Numbered from the stretch's first letter, positions 23,522-32,444 are shown. The stretch is DNA of 64,000 bases from Paraktedonobacter sp964250225 (GCA_964250225.1 CAXUEY010000009.1:1-64000); one strand, 5' to 3'. A program made the numbers and translations. The notes: generated by a model from the sequence alone, not told the origin.

Positions 23522-25482
23522 GCCGACGCGTGCTGGCGATGCTCTGTCTTTGCGTGCTACTGCTCTCGTCGTGTGGGGCCGGGAGTACCGCGAGCGTGCA
23601 GGTCACCCCTGACGTGGACCAGGCGGGCAATAACCTGCCTTCGCCCACCACCCAGGCGCTGCCGGGTTTGTTGCGCACCGAACAACTGCTGCTGATGACG
23701 CCGCATCCCGCTCGCGATCTCTTTAGCCTGGCCCAGCGCTTCAAAGGCTATGTGCCGCCCGCGCATCCCGCCAAAAGCACGCCGCTCAACGAGCAGGTCG
23801 GGCAGGAGCAGAATTTCTGGGTGTTTAACCAGGATAGCTCGACCTATCAGCAGGTTCGCGCGCGGCTGGTCTATCTTACCGCGCACGTGTATATGTACGT
23901 CGAGGATGGCCAACCTTTTAACCAGGCCGCGCTCCAGACGTCCGCCGATACGTTCGAGGCGCAGATTTATCCCACCAACCTCGCGCAATTTGGCGATGCG
24001 TGGACGCCTCTGAACGGCGATCCTCATCTCACCATTCTCAATGCCGTGGGTCTGGGTCAGAACGCCGGCGGCTCTTTTGAGGCAAAGGATGAGTATCCGA
24101 GCAGCGTCAGTCCGTATAGCAACCAGCGCGAGATGTTCTATATGAACCTGGATAGCGAGATCCCCGGCAGTGCTGATTATACCAGCGCGCTGGCCAATGA
24201 ATTGCAACGCTTGATCGGCTGGCATGAACAGGCGCTCGCGCCGAGCTGGTTTAACGAGGGCATGGCTGTGCTGGCTCAGCGCCTCAATACCTATTCAGCG
24301 GGCGGCGCGGATGTGGCTTTTTTACAGCATCCTGATACACAACTGACGAGCTGGCCCGGCGATGTCAAACTGGATGCTGCACACGCGGGCGCGAGCTATC
24401 TTTTCATGGATTATTTCGCCGAGCACTATGGCGGCTATGGCGTGCTCAAAGAAGTCCTGCGAGATCCCGCGCCGCCACCTACCAATTTTGATGATGTCCT
24501 GGCCAAACGTGGCTATAGCGAGCGTTTTATCGACGTGGTGGGCAAATGGATGGTGGCCAACGCCGTCGCAGACCCAAGTATCGACGTTGGGGAATACGGA
24601 TATCCGAGCATTCATCTGGCGTCGGGCGCCACACCACAACAGGTGATCAACGCGTATCCCGCCCAGGAAAGCGGCCAGGTGGATCAGTACGCGGCGGACT
24701 ATTACGACCTGCATCCCTCGAACTCCAGACGTGGCACATTGAACATCCAGCTCAGCGGCTCGCCCACTGTACGCTTGATCGGCAACGACCCACAGGGGTC
24801 AGCCAACGAATGGTGGGGCAATCGCGCCGACAATCTGGATAGCACCCTGACCCACAGCTTCGATTTGAGCAGCTTGCGCGGGCAACACGTGACGCTCCAA
24901 TTCGCAACCTGGTTCGATCTGCAAACGGCGCGTGACTACGCCTATGTTGAGGTCTCGACCGACGGGAACCACTGGACGACGCTGCCGGGCAGTTCAACGA
25001 CCACCGACAATGCCAGCGGACTGAATCTGGGCAATGGCTACACCGGCGTGAGCGGCAACGGCACAACGCCCACCTGGACCCAGGAGAGCGTCGATCTAAG
25101 TGCCTATGCTGGAAAAAAGGTCCAACTGCGTTTTGAAGAGGTCACCGATGGTGCTGTGCATTTGCAGGGCTTTGCGCTGGACCAGATCCGCATCCCGGAA
25201 CTGAATTTTCAGGATGATCTCAACACAGATAACGGCTGGGTCAGCGCGGGTTTCGTGCGTTCCAATAACATCCTACCCGAACACTATCTGGTGCAGGCCA
25301 TCGTCTATCGCGGTTCGCATGTTTCTGTACAAACGATGAAAGTCGATCTGGGCGCAGGACAGGGCGCGCTAGCCATCTCCCAATTTGGCAACCAGGTCAC
25401 GCGGGTGATCCTGGTCGTGGCGGCCTACGCGCCAGAGACGACCTTGCAAGCACATTATCACCTTCAGGTAAGCACAACATAA
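23518..25482 (+). CDS. Lipoprotein related to immune-inhibitor-A peptidases, zinc motif degenerate
   Basis: 654 residues. The signal peptide ends in a lipobox (LLLSSCGAG), so it is a secreted lipid-anchored protein. Residues 60-380 follow the gluzincin/M6-like layout, including ALAPSWFNEGMAVLAQRL, which normally follows the HE-x-x-H zinc helix; here that helix reads ALANELQRLIGWHEQ, with Asn and Arg where both zinc histidines belong. The C-terminal part (STLTHSFDLSSLRGQHVTLQ, FATWFDLQTARDYAYVEVST) is the MAM/jelly-roll module of immune-inhibitor-A proteins. It is third in an overlapping operon with a kinase and regulator, so a sensing or binding role is more plausible than proteolysis. Confidence 0.75.
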   Translation: MSRRVLAMLCLCVLLLSSCGAGSTASVQVTPDVDQAGNNLPSPTTQALPGLLRTEQLLLMTPHPARDLFSLAQRFKGYVPPAHPAKSTPLNEQVGQEQNFWVFNQDSSTYQQVRARLVYLTAHVYMYVEDGQPFNQAALQTSADTFEAQIYPTNLAQFGDAWTPLNGDPHLTILNAVGLGQNAGGSFEAKDEYPSSVSPYSNQREMFYMNLDSEIPGSADYTSALANELQRLIGWHEQALAPSWFNEGMAVLAQRLNTYSAGGADVAFLQHPDTQLTSWPGDVKLDAAHAGASYLFMDYFAEHYGGYGVLKEVLRDPAPPPTNFDDVLAKRGYSERFIDVVGKWMVANAVADPSIDVGEYGYPSIHLASGATPQQVINAYPAQESGQVDQYAADYYDLHPSNSRRGTLNIQLSGSPTVRLIGNDPQGSANEWWGNRADNLDSTLTHSFDLSSLRGQHVTLQFATWFDLQTARDYAYVEVSTDGNHWTTLPGSSTTTDNASGLNLGNGYTGVSGNGTTPTWTQESVDLSAYAGKKVQLRFEEVTDGAVHLQGFALDQIRIPELNFQDDLNTDNGWVSAGFVRSNNILPEHYLVQAIVYRGSHVSVQTMKVDLGAGQGALAISQFGNQVTRVILVVAAYAPETTLQAHYHLQVSTT

Positions 25483-25625
25483 CCCTTAGCTCAGGAACCG
25501 CGCTCTGATTGGGGAGTATCCTCTTCTGTCCACGAGTCCTGAGTCGAGGAAGCAGCATGTACGACAATCAACAAAAGAGACGGCGGAAGTGGCCAGCAAG
25601 GTCCACTTTGGCAAGGAGAGAATGA

Positions 25626-26615
25626 GTGAATAAGAAAGAACGAGTAGATGCCGCACTGCGTGGTGAGGCTGTAGATCGCGTACCCGCCAGCATGTGGGGT
25701 CACGATTTTGAGCGCGAATGGAGCGCGCAGGGTTTGGCCGAGGCCACGGTAGAGAATTTCACGCGCTACGATTGGGATTATGTCAAAGTTAATCCGCGTG
25801 GCTGCTATCACGTCCAGGATTGGAAAGTCAAAGTGCGACCTTCCGGCCAAAAGTTTCAAGGGCCGATCTTTGAGGATTCTCCAATTAAAAGCGCCTCCGA
25901 TTGGAAGCGACTGCGTCCCCTGGAGCCAGATCATGGCGTGTTGGGGGAGCAGTTAAAGGCTTTACAGTTAATCAACCATTCTGTAGGCTATGACGCGTAC
26001 TTTGTGCAGACCATTTTCTGTCCGCTGGGTGTGGCCAGATACCTGACGGGCCATCGTGACGAGCCGGTACTGCAAACCATGCGCGAGGACCGCTCGGCCT
26101 TGCACACAGCCCTGCGCGTTATCACCGAGACGTTCACTTCTTTTGCCATTGCCTGTTTGGAATACGGGGCCAGTGGGATTTTCTACGCCACCAATGGCTG
26201 GGCCTCGCCGGACCTGCTAACACAAGACCAGTATCGCGAATTTGGTGAGCAGTACGATCTGGAATTTCTGGATGCGATCAAGAGCCGCTCGAAATTCAAC
26301 ATCCTGCACAACTGTGGTACGCATATCTACTTCGACCAGCTGGCTTCTTATCCAGTGCAGGCCCTCAACTGGGATGCGAGCGCTGAGGGGAATCCCAGCT
26401 TGCTCGATGGGCAGAAGCGTTCAGGCACTGCTGTCATGGGTGGCATCAGCCAGCACAAGGCCCTCCTGGCAGATTCGCCCAACCAGGTGCGCGAAGAGGT
26501 CGCCAGGGCTATCGAACAAACTAGCGGGCGCCATCTGCTGCTGGCTCCCGGCTGCGCCATTGAGCCGCAAACGCCCGCCAAAAACCTGGAAGCCGTGCGT
26601 CAGGCTCTGCTGTAA
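25626..26615 (+). CDS. Uroporphyrinogen decarboxylase-family protein
   Basis: 329 residues from GTG 25626, behind AAGGAG; the ATG four bases earlier hits a stop after two codons. The opening KKERVDAALRGEAVDRVPAS is the family hallmark, and the barrel end (ILHNCGTHIYFDQLASYPVQ; GRHLLLAPGCAIEPQTPAKN) is conserved. The family includes HemE and cobalamin/methyl transferases of the MtaA type. The sequence lacks the usual HemE N-terminal arginine-rich substrate segment, so a methyltransferase or unknown substrate is more likely than heme synthesis. No heme genes are adjacent. Confidence 0.8.
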   Translation: MNKKERVDAALRGEAVDRVPASMWGHDFEREWSAQGLAEATVENFTRYDWDYVKVNPRGCYHVQDWKVKVRPSGQKFQGPIFEDSPIKSASDWKRLRPLEPDHGVLGEQLKALQLINHSVGYDAYFVQTIFCPLGVARYLTGHRDEPVLQTMREDRSALHTALRVITETFTSFAIACLEYGASGIFYATNGWASPDLLTQDQYREFGEQYDLEFLDAIKSRSKFNILHNCGTHIYFDQLASYPVQALNWDASAEGNPSLLDGQKRSGTAVMGGISQHKALLADSPNQVREEVARAIEQTSGRHLLLAPGCAIEPQTPAKNLEAVRQALL

Positions 26616-26755
26616 ATGCCAGGGGCACATAAAATTCTACCAATAGGCTTGCGGATGTTGTATAGTGTATAGCACATGTAGGGATGCGGTAATCGTCCCC
26701 GATTATCTGGTAACTGAGCCGCACTGTGATGGGAGAGGAAGGCTTTTTGCGAAAT

Positions 26756-27286
26756 ATGGAACGATATCGGACAATACGAGCGTATTCCGCAGGTGGAGTC
26801 GTTTTTCGGCTGGTTCCGCTCTGCCCCAACGAGCAACTGGGATCGTCTGATGATGGTTGCGGTGCGGGGACCGGGCAGGGCACAACGATAGAAATAGCAC
26901 TGGTGGGGAGAAGCAACCTGGGAATCTGGGCACTCCCCAAAGGCACGCCAGAACGAGGCGAGACCATTGAGCAGGTTGCGGTGCGCGAGGTGCAGGAAGA
27001 GACTGGTTTGCAGGTGCGCCTGATTAGCTATGTCGGCAGCATCTCCTATTCGTTTGTCCGCGAACAGGTACGCTATTATAAACAGGTACGACATTTTTTG
27101 TTTGAGGCCATCGGTGGCGATATGGCCCTGCACGATCACGAATACGACCTGGTCGAGTGGTTCCCCCTGCCAGAAGCCGGGCGCCGTTTGACCTACCAGA
27201 ACGAGCTCCATATTCTTTATCAGGCGGAAGATGTCTTGCAGCGCTGGCTGCATCATCGGCAACAGGAAGGACAGATAGAGTTGTGA
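26756..27286 (+). CDS. Nudix hydrolase
   Basis: 176 residues from ATG 26756 (MERYRTIRAYSAGGVVFRL), with AGGAAGG upstream; ATG 26729 is an alternative. The Nudix box is complete: GTPERGETIEQVAVREVQEE followed by TGL, giving G-x5-E-x7-REUXEEXGU. A Gly/Ser insertion (GSSDDGCGAGTGQG) sits between strands before the box. The substrate is probably a nucleoside diphosphate derivative, not assignable. The stop overlaps the next start by one base (TGATG). Confidence 0.92.
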   Translation: MERYRTIRAYSAGGVVFRLVPLCPNEQLGSSDDGCGAGTGQGTTIEIALVGRSNLGIWALPKGTPERGETIEQVAVREVQEETGLQVRLISYVGSISYSFVREQVRYYKQVRHFLFEAIGGDMALHDHEYDLVEWFPLPEAGRRLTYQNELHILYQAEDVLQRWLHHRQQEGQIEL

Positions 27287-27600
27287 TGCAAAACCCGTCG
27301 AGTTTCGGGCTGATGAAGCGCGCGCTTTTTCCCTATAGTGGGGAAGAGCCGCTATCCCTCAAGCAAGGTCTGCGGGTCGTGCTGGCCTGGATACTCGTCT
27401 TTACCCCGCCTCTCTTGCTGCTGGTGCTACTGTTAACCCTGGTAGAGGGATTTGACGCGCCAGGTGTGTTCAATAGCCTGGGAGTCGCATTTCTTCTCAG
27501 TGCCGGTATTTTCGGCCTGTTCAGTACCTTTGTTGTTGTCATGAGCAATCGAGCTGCTCGTCTGCGCCAGGCATGGAAGGCTCGGAACGGTCTATTATAA
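27286..27600 (+). CDS. Small membrane protein, two TM helices
   Basis: 104 residues, coupled to the Nudix gene by TGATG. Two membrane helices (VVLAWILVFTPPLLLLVLLLTL and LGVAFLLSAGIFGLFSTFVVV) separated by a short loop, with a basic C-terminus (RAARLRQAWKAR). No family recognised. The tight overlap makes a shared transcript with the Nudix hydrolase and MEDS genes likely. Confidence 0.7.
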   Translation: MQNPSSFGLMKRALFPYSGEEPLSLKQGLRVVLAWILVFTPPLLLLVLLLTLVEGFDAPGVFNSLGVAFLLSAGIFGLFSTFVVVMSNRAARLRQAWKARNGLL

Positions 27601-27615
27601 CTAGTGGAGGTTGCT

Positions 27616-28272
27616 ATGGATCTTAACGTTGAGGGCAAGTCTGAGCGTATTCCCCCCGGTTCACATATCTGCCAACTCTACAGTAAAGTTGGAGAGATAC
27701 CGGGTGTAACGGCACATCTGATGCGTGTGGGCCTTTCCCTCTCTGAGAAGTGTATGTTTGCTGCAGCACCGGCTCAGGTGAAGGAATTCCGCGATGAGCT
27801 ACAGAAACTTCAACTGGATGTCGATGCACTGATCGCGGCTGGCCAATTGGTGCTCTACGAGGAACGCGAGCCACTATTAGCAGCTGGCAAGCGTTTTGAT
27901 CCCTATTTCTTACTCTCCGCGCACCAGACCTTTATCGCCCAGGCCCTGCGCGAAAGCTGGCACGCGGCGCGCATCTCGATAGATATGACCTGGCTGACAA
28001 AGGATGTCGGCAGCGCTGAACAGATTTTGAAGTATGAAGCGGCTGCGGACGCGGTTTTTACCTTCCAGAACGCGCCCATCATTGCCTTGATGCACTACGA
28101 TCACAGCAAGCTCGTACCCAGCCTGGTTGTGGAGATGCTCAAACTGCACCCCATCGCGGTCGTGGGCAAATACATCAAGCGCAACCCCTACTATCTCAAC
28201 TCTGAGCAATATTTGCTGAAAATCTTCCGCATCAACAAAGAAAAAGGTGGGAATCAAGGCGGGAATCAGTGA
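27616..28272 (+). CDS. MEDS-domain protein
   Basis: 218 residues from ATG 27616, with GGAGG 5 bases ahead. The MEDS (methanogen/methylotroph DcmR sensory) domain is recognisable by GSHICQLYSKVGEIPGVTA, MFAAAPAQVKEF and the ISIDMTWLTKD segment. Such proteins are thought to sense small molecules and often pair with kinases or anti-sigma circuits; here no output domain is attached. The TGA stop lies inside a 27-bp hairpin shared with the convergent AIM24 gene. Confidence 0.8.
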   Translation: MDLNVEGKSERIPPGSHICQLYSKVGEIPGVTAHLMRVGLSLSEKCMFAAAPAQVKEFRDELQKLQLDVDALIAAGQLVLYEEREPLLAAGKRFDPYFLLSAHQTFIAQALRESWHAARISIDMTWLTKDVGSAEQILKYEAAADAVFTFQNAPIIALMHYDHSKLVPSLVVEMLKLHPIAVVGKYIKRNPYYLNSEQYLLKIFRINKEKGGNQGGNQ

Positions 28273-28325
28273 TAGAACGAGATGGCGGGTATGTGCTGCA
28301 TACCCGCCATCTCGTTCTATCACTG
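28267..28325. terminator. 27-bp perfect stem between convergent genes
   Basis: Arms 28267-28293 and 28299-28325 are exact reverse complements around loop TGCTG. The 5' arm contains the MEDS stop codon. The minus-strand AIM24 stop is at 28329, four bases away. Probably a bidirectional terminator, though no T-tract follows. Confidence 0.65.
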
Positions 28326-28328
28326 TAT

Positions 28329-29303
28329 TTAATTTCCAAAAAGCTGGCCGAGGTTGATATTGCTCTGTCCGCCAGCCTGTTGCGCGCCTTCGGGCTGGGG
28401 TGGATGATAGGTCATCGACTGAATCCCCAGGCGGCCAGGGCCGGTGAAGCGGTTGAGGACGAACGATGAGCCGGCAACCAGACCGCCAATGGCGCCGAGG
28501 ATGCCACCACCGCGCTGCGAGCCTGCCACAGTCGTCACACCCATCTGCACCGAGGGATCTTTCCACAGCCACGCGCCCGGCTCCACGTCCAGCGTCTCGC
28601 CAGGAGCCAGCATCTTCTCAAAGACGTTGCCATAGCCGTGCAAGAGCACCATACCCTCGCCGCGCTGACAGGAGAACTGATCGATAAAGATACCGGTGCG
28701 GCTGAAGAGGATATTGGCCGCGCCCTGCACAAAGGTGAAGTTGTAATCGACGTTGCCGGTCGCGAACAAGAACTGATGCTCGCGCACCTCGACCATCTGG
28801 CCCGGTTGCAGGCGCAGGGCCACGACCTGTCCCACCGAATCGCGCGAGAACGAGATGTTGCCCGGTCCCTGCGCCTCATTGATAAAGATTTGCATGCCCG
28901 CGAAAAGGCGCCGGGCCGCGCCTCTCAGCGATTTAAAACCAAGCTGCACGCCGGGATGTTTCCAGAGCAGGATATGGTGCTCGAAATAAATCGAGAGCTG
29001 GTTGCCCAGCATCACATCCACCACCGGAACCAGCTCGCCATCGATAGTGATGGTCATATCACCCACGCGCAACGGACCTTTGGGATTATGCAGTTCCGCC
29101 CGCGGCACCGAGCCGCCTAAGACCGCGTTGCTGCTATACTCCTCATACTGATTGGGTGGCACATAAATATTCGGCTGAGGCTGTTGAGGCGGCGGCGCGC
29201 CATACGGGTTCTGTGGCTGCTGGACAGCAGGCATCGGTTTGCCACAGGTACCGCAAAACTTCACACCATCGGCAACCTGGCTCTGGCAGTTGGGACAAAT
29301 CAT
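28329..29303 (-). CDS. Zinc-ribbon AIM24 family protein
   Basis: 324 residues. An N-terminal zinc ribbon (CPNCQ ... CGTCG) is joined by a Pro/Gln-rich linker (about residues 28-55) to an AIM24/TIGR00266 domain: a trimeric beta-helix-like fold seen in FSMA17_HFPIAF..., visible here as GNQLSIYFEHHILLWKHPGV, LRLQPGQMVEVREHQFLFAT and RTGIFIDQFSCQRGEGMVLL. The C-terminal Gly-rich tail (RGGGILGAIGGLVAG) may touch membranes. Bacterial members have no settled role. AAGGAG precedes the ATG. Confidence 0.85.
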   Translation of the reverse strand: MICPNCQSQVADGVKFCGTCGKPMPAVQQPQNPYGAPPPQQPQPNIYVPPNQYEEYSSNAVLGGSVPRAELHNPKGPLRVGDMTITIDGELVPVVDVMLGNQLSIYFEHHILLWKHPGVQLGFKSLRGAARRLFAGMQIFINEAQGPGNISFSRDSVGQVVALRLQPGQMVEVREHQFLFATGNVDYNFTFVQGAANILFSRTGIFIDQFSCQRGEGMVLLHGYGNVFEKMLAPGETLDVEPGAWLWKDPSVQMGVTTVAGSQRGGGILGAIGGLVAGSSFVLNRFTGPGRLGIQSMTYHPPQPEGAQQAGGQSNINLGQLFGN

Positions 29304-29496
29304 AACGCAAAATCTCCTTTTCCTCTGGTTGCTAAACGCAATCCCTGCTCTTATATACGCGCGAGATTGGATTTTGTATAGCGCGGGATTGGGCTTGCGT
29401 TAAAGAGAGGGCCAGATTCCCTACCATGCTACCATTTCATCGATGGCTTTGAGCATTCTTGCCGTTTAGAAGCAATCTTCACATGGTTCTGGCTTC

Positions 29497-30327
29497 TCAC
29501 CTTTCTCTAGGCCTGTTTAAGTTGTTGATAATACATGCTGCATAAGCCTGAAGGAGCGGAAAACGTTGTGCAAGCGTCGCCAGCTCTGGACGCAGGCGTG
29601 GTGCATCCTGCTTTAATGAAACAGGAGGATTCCATTCAGCGAGATCTTGAAAAATCTTCAGGGTAATGGACGCCGAGTCCTCGTCAGTAACTGTATGTAA
29701 GGAATCAAGGAGATCTTGCATATTCTTCGTTGCACCCAGACGATAGCCGGCGACTAGCAGTTGTCTTTTTACCGTTGAAGAGGGTTCTTTGATCAGGTAA
29801 GCCTCAAGCGTGGCTAAAAAGGCTGGTGGCGCGAGTATGCCCAGCGTGCCAGCAGCATACGAACGCACTGATGCATTCGCATCCTGGAGGACGGCTTCCA
29901 GATCTGGCATAGCCGCCTGATCGCCGAAGTAGGCCAGCACTTCGGCGGCTGAGCAACGGACAACCCAGGAGGGATCGGTGCGCAAAATGTGTCCAACAGC
30001 GGCGCCTGCTGGCTGATATTTCAAAGTACCCAGCGCCTCCACTGCTTCTGAGCGTACATATTCCTCCTGATCTTCTAAAAGTTTTGTTATTGCCGGCCCC
30101 ACTTTTTCTGGCTCTGCTTGACCCAGCTTCCCCAGCGCCTGCGCACTTTCCGCGCGAATGACGTCATCAGGCGATGCGAGCAGATCCATAAGAGAGGGTA
30201 TGGCAATAGTCGCATGCAACTCAACAAGCTTGAGAAGCGCCTGCATTTGTCGTTCAGGAGAACCTGAACGACAATCACTTAAAAGCTCCTGTATATCAGC
30301 TTCATGCATGCCCTTTGCGTGATTCAT
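29497..30327 (-). CDS. HEAT-repeat protein (locus B, candidate immunity)
   Basis: 276 residues from ATG 30327 (MNHAKGMHEADIQELL); TTG 30342 or ATG 30309 are alternatives, none with a strong ribosome-binding site. At least five PBS-lyase-type HEAT repeats (IRAESAQALGKLGQAEPEKV; VRSEAVEALGTLKYQPAGAA; VRCSAAEVLAYFGDQAAMPD; VRSYAAGTLGILAPPAFLAT). These form a soluble helical solenoid for protein binding. Last of four same-strand genes behind the putative toxin at 30965, 32 bases after another HEAT protein. Immunity role is inferred from position. Confidence 0.7.
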   Translation of the reverse strand: MNHAKGMHEADIQELLSDCRSGSPERQMQALLKLVELHATIAIPSLMDLLASPDDVIRAESAQALGKLGQAEPEKVGPAITKLLEDQEEYVRSEAVEALGTLKYQPAGAAVGHILRTDPSWVVRCSAAEVLAYFGDQAAMPDLEAVLQDANASVRSYAAGTLGILAPPAFLATLEAYLIKEPSSTVKRQLLVAGYRLGATKNMQDLLDSLHTVTDEDSASITLKIFQDLAEWNPPVSLKQDAPRLRPELATLAQRFPLLQAYAACIINNLNRPRER

Positions 30328-30359
30328 CGCTTTCTCACCCAAACAAAAGGAGCGACAGT

Positions 30360-30923
30360 TTATATACTGCCCCTATCCACCTTATCAATAGCATCTTGAA
30401 CAAGTTTCTTAGAATACTCATCAGTTTGACGAGCCAGTACCCGCTGCAAACCTTCTCTAGCCTCAAGCGCTTTCAGTTCACCCAGAGACCAGGCTGCTTC
30501 TGTCGAAAGTGTATCATAGGGATCATCCAGAGCCTGGATTAAATCAGGAATGGCAGGTTGGTGGTGAACGGCGCCGAGAGCAACTGCAAGCATCACACGA
30601 ACATCTTGATCTTCCTCGGTTCGATATAGATCCAGTAATGTCGTCCCCGCTTGTGTATCTCCGATGGCAGCTAAGGCATCGGCTGCAGCACTTCGAACGT
30701 TAGGAGATGGGTCTTTCAGGGAATCGAGCAGCTCAGGCAGTGCCTGGACAGCCTGACGCTTGCCTAAAATGTCACACAAGATTTGCCTCGTTAGTGGACC
30801 TATTGACTCGTGCATAGCCGCAATGAGTTCTTCAATAGATGCTTCAGCGCAAATTTTCTCTTTGAGAGGATTGCGGTTGGGTGTTGGCTTTTCCAATAAA
30901 TGAATGATCTCTTGTGCGTTCAT
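30360..30923 (-). CDS. HEAT-repeat protein (locus B, candidate immunity)
   Basis: 187 residues from ATG 30923 (MNAQEIIHLLEKPTPN), with GAGGAG upstream. Four HEAT repeats (TRQILCDILGKRQAVQALPE; VRSAAADALAAIGDTQAGTT; VRVMLAVALGAVHHQPAIPD; LSTEAAWSLGELKALEAREG). It starts only 41 bases behind the toxin-like gene stop, the usual place for an immunity gene, and is followed by a second HEAT protein. The two share the repeat type but differ in length, suggesting duplication and divergence. Confidence 0.7.
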   Translation of the reverse strand: MNAQEIIHLLEKPTPNRNPLKEKICAEASIEELIAAMHESIGPLTRQILCDILGKRQAVQALPELLDSLKDPSPNVRSAAADALAAIGDTQAGTTLLDLYRTEEDQDVRVMLAVALGAVHHQPAIPDLIQALDDPYDTLSTEAAWSLGELKALEAREGLQRVLARQTDEYSKKLVQDAIDKVDRGSI

Positions 30924-30964
30924 GGATCTATCTCTCCTCATGGGCGTAGGTGTAGTTTACTGCT

Positions 30965-32083
30965 CTAAGGTACCTTGCTATCACTATTAGGGAAATTATC
31001 TTTACCTATCACTTTACCATTAGGTGCGACATTTGTATGAGAACCATCGGGGTGTTGTACATCCCAGTGAGGTCCACCATGTGGATCTTGTGCCCATTCC
31101 CAAACATTCCCTTTTGCATCAACAAACCCCTTGCCTTTGCGCACTGCCTGTCCACGTCCAGACTTTGGCGGAATATAAACACGTCCGCCCGATACCGCTT
31201 GACCAGGAAGGGGCAAGTTAGTTGCACTTACCTGACTGACATTCGATCCTTGTGGCCCGTTGTTGGGAGTACCTGTATGCGGCAAGCTAATCGGATGAGC
31301 AATAGAATAAATCAGGATGCTCCCTCCTAGCCACGCTATGAGATCAGTAAGTATGAGTGTCACCATAATATCCAACGTCGCGGCTATAAGAGCACCACCA
31401 CCTCCTAGCACAACGAGATCGCCAGGGCCGGTCAATGCACCAGGAACAGCCACAATGCATGTCACAATAATCTCACAGACAAGAACGATGGCACCTACAA
31501 CCACAATGCCAGCCAGTAATCCTGCACAGATGATATTGAGCTTGTCCTGAGGTCCTCCATATTCAAGTGTAGAGGTTATACCATTGATAATCCCGGATAG
31601 GTCGTCAAACGAAGCGCTCATAGCGTCTGCACTTGGACCCTGCCAACCTATGTCGGCAAGATTTCCTCCTGTTTTCAGTGCGTCCAGCTTCGTCTTCATC
31701 GTTGCCAACGTGGTATGATGAACATCAGCGATGGCCTGGCCCCGTTTGCTACTTTGGGGAAGCCCATCAACTAGTGGCTTAAGGGCCTCGGTTGCTTTCT
31801 GTTGAGCAAAGCCCAGCAGCCCATACGTCATGACCCCTGAAGCCAGCGTTTCGAGCGTGCTGCCAATCTCTCCGCCCACCTGTGTAATACGCTGGCTCAA
31901 CTGACTGATAACTACTACAGGATCTTCTTGGGCTTCGATCAAAAACCTCACGAACCAGCCAATATCTCCGGTAACGGCGATTCCTATTGATTCGAGTTCA
32001 CTGGCAGCCTTGCTGACCAGAGATTCCATATCTTGCGCGACATGTTCAATGCCATTAATGATAGCAGAAAATGGATTTCCCAT
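30965..32083 (-). CDS. Putative secreted polymorphic toxin (locus B)
   Basis: 372 residues. The N-terminal 180 residues are helical (ISQLSQRITQVGGEIGSTLE) and include IGWQGPSADAMSASFDDL, a WXG100-type W-x-G turn shared with FQGPASDAL in the locus A protein. Then come two long hydrophobic stretches (LLAGIVVVGAIVLVCEIIVT; ALIAATLDIMVTLILTDLIA). After a Pro/Gly-rich linker, the last 70 residues (GKGFVDAKGNVWEW ... GGPHWDVQHPDGSHTNVAPN) look like a short polymorphic-toxin domain with conserved Trp, His and WDVQ; I cannot name the type with certainty. No signal peptide. Partner and immunity candidates flank it. Confidence 0.62.
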   Translation of the reverse strand: MGNPFSAIINGIEHVAQDMESLVSKAASELESIGIAVTGDIGWFVRFLIEAQEDPVVVISQLSQRITQVGGEIGSTLETLASGVMTYGLLGFAQQKATEALKPLVDGLPQSSKRGQAIADVHHTTLATMKTKLDALKTGGNLADIGWQGPSADAMSASFDDLSGIINGITSTLEYGGPQDKLNIICAGLLAGIVVVGAIVLVCEIIVTCIVAVPGALTGPGDLVVLGGGGALIAATLDIMVTLILTDLIAWLGGSILIYSIAHPISLPHTGTPNNGPQGSNVSQVSATNLPLPGQAVSGGRVYIPPKSGRGQAVRKGKGFVDAKGNVWEWAQDPHGGPHWDVQHPDGSHTNVAPNGKVIGKDNFPNSDSKVP

Positions 32084-32126
32084 ACAAATTCCTTTTTTGT
32101 GAGAGTGTCCAGACTACATGCTCGGT

Positions 32127-32444
32127 TTATTGAAAGCTGCTTGCATTCTGCTGGTCTTGACTGCTCATAGCTTGTGCCGCCTGGTCAATCATTGTTGCCA
32201 GTTGGCCCAGGGCTTGATAGCATTGTTGAAGCTGTTGGTGATAGTTCGTTAAAGCGTAGGTCAGGTCTCCTGCCTGGCTTCCCGCGCCGGGGATCACTGC
32301 GGCAATGGCTTGCAAGAGCGTCGCATATGAATCGGGATTGGTCATAAACAACTCTGTATGTTGCTGCCATTGGTCGCCCAGGAAAGTCGTCAGGCTCCTG
32401 GAGGTTGAGGACATGTCATCTGGTGGATAGCTGATCTTTGCCAT
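32127..32444 (-). CDS. Small Esx-like helical protein (locus B)
   Basis: 105 residues from ATG 32444 (MAKISYPPDDMSSTSRSL), with GAGGAAAGG upstream. All-helical, Gln-rich (LTNYHQQLQQCYQALGQLAT), with a turn around IPGAGSQAGDL at mid-length, as in the WXG100 fold. The C-terminal tail is polar (SSQDQQNASSFQ). No signal peptide. It is first in the four-gene minus-strand cassette and starts 43 bases ahead of the toxin-like gene. Functionally equivalent in position to the 18150 protein, though the sequences differ. Confidence 0.6.
   Translation of the reverse strand: MAKISYPPDDMSSTSRSLTTFLGDQWQQHTELFMTNPDSYATLLQAIAAVIPGAGSQAGDLTYALTNYHQQLQQCYQALGQLATMIDQAAQAMSSQDQQNASSFQ

Noticed and set aside
25491..25934. 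147-codon minus-strand ORF
   Set aside because: Overlaps the conserved N-terminus of the UroD-family gene antisense; no support.
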